In this document: positions 34,301 to 41,800 of the stretch, one piece after another
Numbering within the stretch: position 1 is the first letter of the stretch
How the letters are laid out: the number at the start of each line of letters is the position of its first letter
Source: Imperialibacter sp040222385
GTDB lineage: Bacteria; Bacteroidota; Bacteroidia; Cytophagales; Cyclobacteriaceae
NCBI RefSeq assembly: GCF_040222385.1
Contig: NZ_JAVKDF010000053.1
Span: 73,689 to 137,688 of the forward strand
DNA length: 64,000 bases
Reading direction: 5' to 3'
Notes under the pieces: generated by a model
Seen by the model: the letters and a program-made list of their open reading frames with translations, nothing else
Told to the model about the DNA's origin: nothing
The model's database searches: none
Made by a program: the position numbers and the translations under genes

Positions 34301-37144
34301 AACCACGCTATATGTGCCTGTACTCGGAGCCGTAAAACTGTAGATTTGTTCGACCCCTGGACTGTAGAGGAAGCAAAGCTGTTCGTTCCAATACCCAGAC
34401 CCCCCTCCGGTGTAGGTCGTCGTGTTTGTAGCTCCTGTGCCGGCGATTTCCACAACATTGTCGCAGGGTGAGACTGGTTCAGTTATATGGAAGGTGTGTT
34501 CTCCCGGATCAGTATCTTCATAATCCAGCAGAATATAATAGGTAGTACCCCCTGTCCACAGCATTTGTCCATAAGTCCCCGGCGACTCTACGTCCTCAAT
34601 ACATTCCCAGCCTGGCAGGCCGCAGGAAGTACCCCAGGCGTAATCAATCCAGCCACTGGCAGCGGTTACCTGAATGCTATAGGTTCCGGATGTCGGCGCA
34701 GTAAAGCTGTAGACCTGTTCGAGCCCAGGTGTGTCGTAGTTGCAGAAACCACTATTCCATTGTCCGGTTCCACTCCCACTGAATGTTTGATCGTTTTCGC
34801 TACCTGTTCCGGTAATTTCGACGATGCTTTCACAAACAGTTCCTTCGAGAAAGGGCCCTGAAATGTAAAATTCATGTGCTCCGACTTCATTGTCCTCGTC
34901 ATCCAGTAAGAGATAGTAAGTGACTCCCTCTGTCCAAAAAAGAAAGTCGTAGGTGCCCGAAATGGCGATATCGTCGATACACTGCCAGCCCGATTCGCTA
35001 CACGAAGTACTCCAGCCATAGTCTACATAACCGTCGGCGGAGGTTACCTCTATATTGTAGTATCCTGTAGTTTCAGGAGTGAAGCTGTAGATTTGCTCTA
35101 TTCCCGGAGTCGACCAGTCGCAAAATTCAGTATTCCACAGCCCCGTGCCCCCGCCTGAATATATTTTGCTATTTCCAGAGCCTGTGCCAGCGATTTCGAT
35201 GATGTTTTCGCAAGGTGTTGTTGGCTCATTTAAATAGAACTGATGCGAGCTTCCGGTGCCATCATCTTCGTCATCCAGCAGCAGATAGTATGTTTCTCCG
35301 CCAGTCAACGACATTGACCCATAGGTGCCAATAGCTTCAATATCACCGATACAAACCCAGCCAGTAGGCCCACATGCTGTGTTCCAGGCATAGTCTATGG
35401 TTCCGGTTGCTGACGTTATTTCGAGGCTGTAGAGGCCTGTGGAAGGAGCAACGAAACTATAGATTTGCTCAATCCCAGGTGCGGAACTCTCGCACAGAGC
35501 GAGATCCCAATCTCCCTCACCACCACCGGTAAAAGTTTCTGAATTTTCGCTTCCGGTACCAGCTATTGATATGGCATCTTCGCAGGGATTAGGTATATCA
35601 CCCTGCAGCAGGGTGAACGAAACTTGCAAATCGTCTTCAACAATTGCAGACACCTGAATATTACTGACGCTACCCGAATATAGTTTGGCGTTTGGGTTAG
35701 ATGTATCGTCAAACAACGTATTACTGCTCGTGCCAGGGTAGAGGTCGCCAGCATCTCCCCGGTTGGTTTCATTGTCAAGTCCGTTTAACCCATCCGCCTC
35801 TTCCAGGTCTACCAGTTTGTGTGTTTCATCACCATTAGTAGTTTGGTTGTCATCTATATGCCAAATGGCCAGCCCCTCTCCCGGTATGTAAGCGTCCTGG
35901 CCAGTCTTTTGGCGGTTTTCAAGCAAGAAGTATTCTTTCGGGTCGTTGGTGGCGATCTTATAAACTGTGGTGCTGCTAACTGAAGGGTCAAGGGAGTAAT
36001 CACCGCTGCCAATGACGGTAGGGGTGATCCATTCCAATTGTGCCCGTGACCAGGCGCTCATGAAACCTGGTGTCCGTTCGTTATTTAGCCAGCCAGCACC
36101 TGCCATCAGTCCCCAATTGCCAATACCTTCCGAGTCTCCATTGGAGTCGTCGATGTCATATAAGTCGGGAAGACCAAGTCCATGCCCAAATTCATGGCAA
36201 AAAACGCCGATGCCGACCATATTTGTTGTTTGCCTTATCTCTGGATTGATCATGTAGTCATAGAGCGTTACGTCATCATAACTTCGTCCGTAGCTACCAG
36301 GTAGTGTCCATCTATGGCTCCAGATATATTCCGTTTGGCTACCTTCCTCAGCTCCAGGGCCAGCATGCACTATGATCACGCCATCGACAAATCCATCGCT
36401 GTCATTGTCATAAATGGAGAAATCAACGCCTGCCAACTCAGCAGCATCGATGGCTTCTCCAACAAGCTCTCTGGCGACATTGTCACCATTATCATCTCCG
36501 TAGTACTCATAGTTATTCTCTGCTTCATACCATCCAAAAACGTCTGCCTCCACATCTAACTCGTTATCAGAAACTTTCAGAAAATAGTCTCGGAAGCTTC
36601 CCGTACTATTATAGTTGACTTCGTTCATCATGTCATCGAAGTCTGTCCCGGTGTAGGTGTTGGCCAGGTCAGGGTATTTAATGAGAATGACCAACACTTT
36701 TCTGACCCCGGCGGTAGGGAAGGCGTACTTGATGCCTGGCGAGTTACTTTGATTGACATTCAACGGAGAGTTGCTTGAAGCAGATTTGCCTATCGCACCT
36801 CGTAAGTGTTTGGGTTGACTGTTTAGAAACGATTTGGAAGAAGTTTCCCGGGCTGATGGGTTTGAAGCTTTTGTACCAGATGGAGCTAACTTCCCATCTT
36901 TTAGCTCCGCATATTCATAAATGCCCCTTCCGTTTTTTACTACCGTGTAGCCATCCTCCGTTTCCGTGTGGTGGTTGGCCATATTGCCTTTGCCAACTAC
37001 CCGCAGCTTAGAGTTGTCGGGTTGCGTGATTTCCACGGCGTAGGGGGACGCCGGACAGTTTGAAGGATCCAAACCTGACTGCGCACGGAGCTGTGAGACA
37101 AAAAATGTTGCGAGTAAAAAAATCAGTTTAAAGCTGGTTCTCAT
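31397..37144 (-). CDS. M6 family metalloprotease with tandem repeats, T9SS cargo
   Basis: The 1915-residue protein has a signal peptide ending LRAQ. A prosegment (about 30-125) precedes an M6 catalytic domain with the zinc motif FCHEFGHGLGLPDLYD (near 325). Five tandem repeats of about 120 residues (roughly 520-1140) each start with a PCE..IEIAGTG-like motif and hold two cysteine-containing loops. A BACON-like Ig domain (about 1145-1245) follows, then eight divergent InlB B-type repeats of about 72 residues with the signature FVNWTE. The last 80 residues are a type A sorting domain, IYPNPVTDYLTV to FRVIKE. It is exported to the surface and may degrade host or particulate protein. A recent internal duplication is visible. 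Confidence 0.93.
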   Translation of the reverse strand: MRTSFKLIFLLATFFVSQLRAQSGLDPSNCPASPYAVEITQPDNSKLRVVGKGNMANHHTETEDGYTVVKNGRGIYEYAELKDGKLAPSGTKASNPSARETSSKSFLNSQPKHLRGAIGKSASSNSPLNVNQSNSPGIKYAFPTAGVRKVLVILIKYPDLANTYTGTDFDDMMNEVNYNSTGSFRDYFLKVSDNELDVEADVFGWYEAENNYEYYGDDNGDNVARELVGEAIDAAELAGVDFSIYDNDSDGFVDGVIIVHAGPGAEEGSQTEYIWSHRWTLPGSYGRSYDDVTLYDYMINPEIRQTTNMVGIGVFCHEFGHGLGLPDLYDIDDSNGDSEGIGNWGLMAGAGWLNNERTPGFMSAWSRAQLEWITPTVIGSGDYSLDPSVSSTTVYKIATNDPKEYFLLENRQKTGQDAYIPGEGLAIWHIDDNQTTNGDETHKLVDLEEADGLNGLDNETNRGDAGDLYPGTSSNTLFDDTSNPNAKLYSGSVSNIQVSAIVEDDLQVSFTLLQGDIPNPCEDAISIAGTGSENSETFTGGGEGDWDLALCESSAPGIEQIYSFVAPSTGLYSLEITSATGTIDYAWNTACGPTGWVCIGDIEAIGTYGSMSLTGGETYYLLLDDEDDGTGSSHQFYLNEPTTPCENIIEIAGTGSGNSKIYSGGGTGLWNTEFCDWSTPGIEQIYSFTPETTGYYNIEVTSADGYVDYGWSTSCSESGWQCIDDIAISGTYDFLFWTEGVTYYLLLDDEDNEVGAHEFYISGPFLEGTVCESIVEITGTGSENDQTFSGSGTGQWNSGFCNYDTPGLEQVYSFTAPTSGTYSIQVTAASGWIDYAWGTSCGLPGWECIEDVESPGTYGQMLWTGGTTYYILLDYEDTDPGEHTFHITEPVSPCDNVVEIAGTGATNTTTYTGGGSGYWNEQLCFLYSPGVEQIYSFTAPSTGTYSVVVTAASGYVDYAWNTSCDLSGWECIEELNSPGTYGTMSWTEGTTYYLLLDDTNTSTGTHEFYISEPVLGPCELAIEITGAGSANSVVFAGGGSGQWNNGFCNWSTPGVEQVYSFVAPYTGNYSITVSSGTGYVDYAWGTSCSSSVGGWNCIDDINSPGTYGSLSWIQGTTYYLLLDDENSTASNHEFHINIPEGEGSPEIEVTPTSLMQTVTEGSSGSKEFTIQNTGDNELTFSIAPAEDWISVDPISGTVGAGESVLITVTFDAAILTPDTYTSDITISSNDDDEPETVVTTSLTVEELIEYTISLAASPEEGGEVTGAGVYDEDESVEVSATAAAGYAFLDWTEGAIEVSDNAVYSFTATGDRSLVANFEEVISIAATASPSAGGSVTGQGDFSPGATVSLTATASEGYNFVNWTEGGTEISTETTLSFTASVDRSLVANFQIQSFVISAAGLPSTGGSVTGSGTFEYGVLVSLIATPEAGYSFINWTEAGSEVATTTTFTFTATGDRSLVANFEEVIGIAATASPSAGGTVTGQGDFSPGAAVNLTATASEGYNFVNWTESGTEVSTETALSFTASVDRTLVANFQIQSFTISATESPSEGGKVTGTGSYNYGETVDLLAMPEEHYSFSGWEEDGSAVGSGGEYSFTASKDRNLVAKFEKQYFFIVAGAGEAGTGTVAGAGQYNFGETATLTATPAVGYEFVNWTEVTHFPDEEKEISTDPILSIVVSEGKILRANFQLKTFTIAVQANPIEGGEVLGGSFKYHQLIGVTATPSTGYNFVNWTENGEEVDKNLFYQFEVTNDRNLVANFELKSFEVTASASPTEGGAVEGTGTFNFGTTVTLTANPAASFEFVNWTENGSEVGTNPALSFAAEGNRSLVANFEFNPSTSVKWEAELATIYPNPVTDYLTVEMDDFVQALVFELTGKEIQRSTSKSLDLRDLQPGMYLIKLEDSERRQRSFRVIKE
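32531..32795. repeat. Copy A of a near-identical duplication within the protease gene
   Basis: This ~265-bp stretch, opening with CTGTATCTGAAAATTGGC, recurs almost unchanged 435 bp further on at 32966-33230. The spacing equals 145 codons, two InlB B-type repeats, so a pair of repeats was copied recently. Confidence 0.8.
32966..33230. repeat. Copy B of the duplication within the protease gene
   Basis: Second copy of the unit at 32531-32795, differing at scattered positions, many of them silent. Other B-type repeats in the gene are much more diverged, so this pair is younger. Confidence 0.8.
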
Positions 37145-37154
37145 AATGATAATA

Positions 37155-37568
37155 TTAGTGCAACTGGTTTCTTAAATGTGTGTCAATCCTTTTTAAAAAC
37201 TGGACTTCTTCTGGCTTTCTTTGATCAGGATCGTTGGCTTTCACACCACTTAGCTCAAGTTTACCGCTTGATCCAGCGATGGCGTATTCATATATCTTCA
37301 AATCGTTTCTCAGGATGGTATAGCCGTCAATGGTTTCGGTATAAGGGTTTTGCCTGTTGCCTTTGCCCAATATTTGGATAGACGTATTGTCACTCTGTTG
37401 AATTGTTAATGCATAAGGGCTTGTGGTGCTACTTCCACCGCCGTCTTTTTCTGTGGTTTCAGAAGCACCAGCGTTTTGCGACTTGCATCCGGCGATTGTC
37501 ATACCATAGATTAGGGTCAGTAAAAGGAAGACCTTTGAAAAAATCGTACCCGATAGTCTGTTGTTCAT
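37155..37568 (-). CDS. Lipoprotein resembling the M6 protease prosegment
   Basis: The 137-residue protein starts with a signal sequence ending in the lipobox TIAGC and a Ser/Thr/Gly linker. Residues about 50-137 match the protease prosegment line by line: SPYALTIQQSDN versus SPYAVEITQPDN, ILGKGNRQNPYTETIDGYT versus VVGKGNMANHHTETEDGYT, and IYEYA in both. It has no catalytic domain. Its gene lies 10 bp upstream of the protease gene and is first in the run. It may inhibit, chaperone or anchor the protease; alternatively it is a duplicated leftover of the protease start. Confidence 0.85.
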   Translation of the reverse strand: MNNRLSGTIFSKVFLLLTLIYGMTIAGCKSQNAGASETTEKDGGGSSTTSPYALTIQQSDNTSIQILGKGNRQNPYTETIDGYTILRNDLKIYEYAIAGSSGKLELSGVKANDPDQRKPEEVQFLKRIDTHLRNQLH

Positions 37569-37910
37569 CGTTAATAAATCCTGATTACTAGTGTTCCCAG
37601 AAAAGATACCCCAGTAGATATTTAAAATTACACGAAGTCCAAGCTATACTATGGGTCAGCAGACTTGAGCTTTTGTTAAAAAAATCTCCGAAATGGAGTA
37701 GGCGTATACGCAAGGATGAATATACGCAATTCTACTAATTGGCATTATATTTTTTTGTAAAAATACAACAAAAGCCCGGAGCGAATATTTGACCCAGCTC
37801 TTGCATGTTTAGAGACTCTGTCCAGTTTGAGAAAGAAGATGTAGCTTTTTGAGTGATTTACAGGTATTTAGTTCTTTTTCTATGCAGATCAGAACTCCCG
37901 TTTTGGAAGG
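37569..37910. other. Intergenic region between the M6 protease and PorP/SprF units
   Basis: About 340 bp hold no gene. A perfect palindrome GCGTATACGC is at 37701-37710, and the nonamer TATACGCAA occurs at 37704 and again at 37720, which suggests a regulator site. A short CTCC-GAAAT-GGAG hairpin is at 37685-37697. The promoter of the minus-strand protease unit should lie here; no clear consensus was found. Confidence 0.4.
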
Positions 37911-38822
37911 TTAATAATACCTCACCTTCGGTACCTGCTTGGCAAACAGACTGAGGTCATAACCCAGGGTAATTTCGTGGGTGCTAAAGCTGGAAGGAGC
38001 CAGACTGTTGGTGGCCAGCTCGCCAGAGTAGCCCAGCCTGATGCCGCCCTCGGCCATAAAGAAGACATTCAGGCCAACTGTATTAAAGCTCCTTGTGTAG
38101 AGACCGGCCCACACTGCATCCAGCATCAGTACGCTGGCTCCAAGATCAAAGGAGAGGGGAGTGTCGGCACTATAGCGCACGAGCGTCCATGCTTTTAGCT
38201 TTACCGCTTGTACTTTGTCGATGACCAGTCCACTGGAAACATACAGCTGGCGACTGTATCGTTGGCTGTTGCCACCGTCCAGGTTGTCTGTTACCTTCAG
38301 CAGCCTCGGCGCTGACAATCCCAGGTAAAAGTTTTTAGAGGAGAGGAAAATGCCAGTACCGAAATTGGGTTTCGAATAGGACTGCCCACTAAAGATGAAG
38401 TCCTCATCAGAGGGATCATCGGCATTCAACTTGCCAAAGTTGTAGTTAAGCGCATTCACTCCTCCCTGGAGTCCGAACGACACGCTGTAGGTGCTGTCGA
38501 GCTTTATTTTGTAAGCCAGAGCCAGGTTGATATCAGTTTTTTCAATGACTCCAATATTGTCGTGTTGTACAGAAACACCAAGCCCTACCTGATTATCGAC
38601 CAGGGAGGTATTCCCTGAAAAAAGCAATGTTCTCGGGGCTCCTTTTAAGTTGCCCCACTGGCTCCGGTAGTGCAAATCGAAGCTGGTGATATCGTTTACA
38701 CCCGCATAAGAAGGGTTGAAGAAAAGCTGATTGAGCTGATACGTGCCCATGAGGGCATCCTGCTGAGCATGGCAATATTCAGTAATCAGGTACAAGACCG
38801 ATAGCAATACTAGCCTTTTCAT
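37911..38822 (-). CDS. PorP/SprF family type IX secretion membrane protein
   Basis: The 303-residue outer-membrane beta-barrel-like protein has a signal peptide and the family start ALMGTYQLNQLFFNPSYAGVNDITSFDLHYR. The LFSGNTSL and SVSVQHDNIG-type strands are also typical, and the family is commonly seen with PorP/SprF. It assists attachment or secretion of a specific T9SS cargo. It lies 1 bp after the 1985-residue type B cargo gene, the usual pairing for SprF-like proteins and their large cargo. Confidence 0.93.
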   Translation of the reverse strand: MKRLVLLSVLYLITEYCHAQQDALMGTYQLNQLFFNPSYAGVNDITSFDLHYRSQWGNLKGAPRTLLFSGNTSLVDNQVGLGVSVQHDNIGVIEKTDINLALAYKIKLDSTYSVSFGLQGGVNALNYNFGKLNADDPSDEDFIFSGQSYSKPNFGTGIFLSSKNFYLGLSAPRLLKVTDNLDGGNSQRYSRQLYVSSGLVIDKVQAVKLKAWTLVRYSADTPLSFDLGASVLMLDAVWAGLYTRSFNTVGLNVFFMAEGGIRLGYSGELATNSLAPSSFSTHEITLGYDLSLFAKQVPKVRYY

Positions 38823-38823
38823 A

Positions 38824-41800
38824 TTATCTTCTTAAGTGTAAAAAGCCTGTCAGTTTTTCTCCCGAGGCCTGAATAAGATAGAAGTACGTGCCTTCCACCA
38901 GGTTGAGGCTGCTCCCTACATTGGAGCGTCCCTCAAACCGGGCATTTGAGTCCTGATTATCGTAGTTGGATACCTCAAACACCTTCACGCCCCAACGGTC
39001 GTAGATTTCCACGGAATTACCCGGGTGACTTTCGATGTTGGCTATTTTGAGAAATTCGTTTTTGTTGTTACCATTGGGCGCTACAGCATTGTAGACGATG
39101 ATCTCGTCGCCATTTTGCCCTACAACTGGCTCCAATACCGTTAAAATGGCTACCTCGCTGACCAGACTGCCGCAGTCATTGGAAATAGTACATGAGTAGT
39201 TTCCCTGGCTATCGTGACCTACAGCAGCTACAACAAGTTCAGCACTTGTTTCTCCTTCCAGGTTTCTCAGGTCTTTTTGCCATTGGTAGGTTATGTTATC
39301 GCCGGAGGCCGTGACCGAGAAGGAGGCTGGCTCACCCACTTCCACCGACTGGTCGGCAGGCTGGGAGGTGAATGCTGCTTCTTGTAGCAGGGAAATTGCC
39401 ACTGGTACCCGGGTGCTCTCACAAGTGCCATCGCTAATGGCAACGTAGTAAGTAGCATCGGAAGACAGCGCAGGAGTGACCAACGTACTATTGACTTGAT
39501 TGGGAATGCCAGCGCCGCCAGTGGCTACCTCATACCATCGGTAGCTTCCATCGGTGCCTCCGGTAGCTGTAAGAGTTGCACTTTCGTCAGGGCATGTGCT
39601 TACTTCGACAGCGGTTGGTGGCGTGACGCCAGAGCCAATCTCGACGGTAACGGGTGTTCGGCTGCTTTCGCAAGTTCCGTTGTTGATAGCAACGTAATAG
39701 CTGGTGGTCGCCGATAGGATGGGAGTCGTGAAACTGCCGTTTACCTCACCGGGAATAGCGATTCCGGCTGTTTCCACGTCATACCAGCGGTACTCACCTT
39801 CCGCACCGCCAGAGGCAGTAAGGGTGGCACTCCCCGGCGCACAGATAGAAACATCGGTCGCTGTTGGAGGTGTCACGGTTGGATTGATGTCAGCAGTTAC
39901 GGCCGTTCGTGCACTTTCGCAGGAACCATCGTTAATGGCGACGTAGTAAGTGGTGGTAGCTGAAAGAGCGGGAGTGGTGTAAGTACTATTTATTTCTCCA
40001 TCGAAAGCTATGCCGCCTGTCTCAGCATCATACCATCGGTATTGGCCGTCAGTCGCACCTGAAGCTGGCAAAGTAGCGGCTCCTGATGCACAAAGTACCG
40101 CATCGATAGTGGAAGGTGCGGACGGGGGTGAGTTTACAGTGACCACCACAGCAGTCCTTGCGCTTTCGCAAGTTCCATCGTTTATAGAGACATAATAGGT
40201 GGAAGTGGCCGAAAGGGCAGGAGTAGTGTACACGCCGTTGGTTTCTCCACTGAATGCTGTGCCCCCGCTGTCAGCGTCATACCATCGGTATTGCCCATCG
40301 GCACCTCCAGTGGCAGTCAAAAGAGCAGCCTCATTAACACATACGGCGACATCAGAAGCTAACGGAGCATCCAGTGTAGCATTGAGTGTGGCGGTTACAG
40401 GAACTCTTTCGCTCTCACAAGAACCGTTGTTGATTGCTACATAAAATGTAGTTGTTTCGGAGAGCTCGGGAGTGATGAAGGAGCTATTCACCTGCCCAAC
40501 AATGGCAGTGCCGCCTGTTTCAACATCATACCAGCGATACTGGCCAGCTGTGGCGCCAGAGGCGGTGAGTGTTGCGCCTTCGGTTGTGCAAGTGCTCGCA
40601 CCTGTAACGGTCGGTGGCGTCAACGGACCAATAGTCAACGTGGCGCTTCCCGAAAAGTCATCAATGATTGTATTACCAGAGACTTTGCATCTGTAAGTTC
40701 CTATGCCAAAATCGCCTGTTGTATTGATGGAAAGGGTGGGGGTGGTTACTCCGGAGTACCCTCCGGTATTTGATATATCTTCATAAAATGAACTAGACGT
40801 ATTCAACTTCTGCCACTGAAAGTTATAAGGGTCTGTTCCAAGTACTGAGGTTGCGAATGTGGTAGTAGAGCCTGTGCAGGCAAATTTATTGATGGGTTCG
40901 GCGCTGAAACAAACCGTGGGTACAGATGGACTGACTTTTCGGACAAAGAAGTCAGTGCCATTGACATTATTCATTTCAAAAGTGCATTCGCTGGGGTCAA
41001 AATCGACATGACGGGCAAAGCCGCCCACCTGGTACACGTCGCCTACCGAGTTGACAGCCAGGGAGCCTGGACTGGCAGAAGTGAATCCCCCGCTAATTCT
41101 TCGCATGGCGATTACCCATTTAAAGTTACCATCTGTATCAAGCTTGAGTGCGAAAGTGTTCAGGAACAGTCCTGTACTTTCCTCATTGGCCTCAAGGGGG
41201 CCGGGATCAAAATCAGTGGTGCCCTGAAAGTAACCTGTGGAATACACATCTCCGGCGGGGTCAGTGAATATTTCTCCCATCAAAACTGAGTTGAGCCAGG
41301 TTGTAAAGGATGCTCCCCAAACAAAGTTGCCACCTGGATCGAGTTTGATCAGATAAGTGGCTGCTGACCCACTTGATGTTACATTGAATGTGCCAGGTCC
41401 TGGATCTATGTCAATGGTGTTGTTAAACCCTCCAGTTGCATAAACATTGCCATCGTTGTCTACTGCAATGCTATTCCCGGCACCTCCAGGAATAAGATGA
41501 TGGTTTTGGTATTCACCAGCGGTGTTTAGCTTCAGAATGTAGGCTGCACCATCGGTAAGAGTTTCAATGGCCGTCCCTGCTCCCGGATCAAAGTCCACCG
41601 TGCCTGGCCCATACACTCTGCCACTGATATAGAGGTAGGTTCCGTCAAAAGCAATGTCGGAACCTGAATCGCTGAATAAGTTGGCTCCAGTGGTAGCATT
41701 GGAGCCAATATTCCAGGCCCAAAGAAAGTTTCCATTGGTATCCATGCTAGCAGCAAGGATGTCCGTGCTGTTGGTGCCCAGGGCTGTCAGGCTAAAGGAG

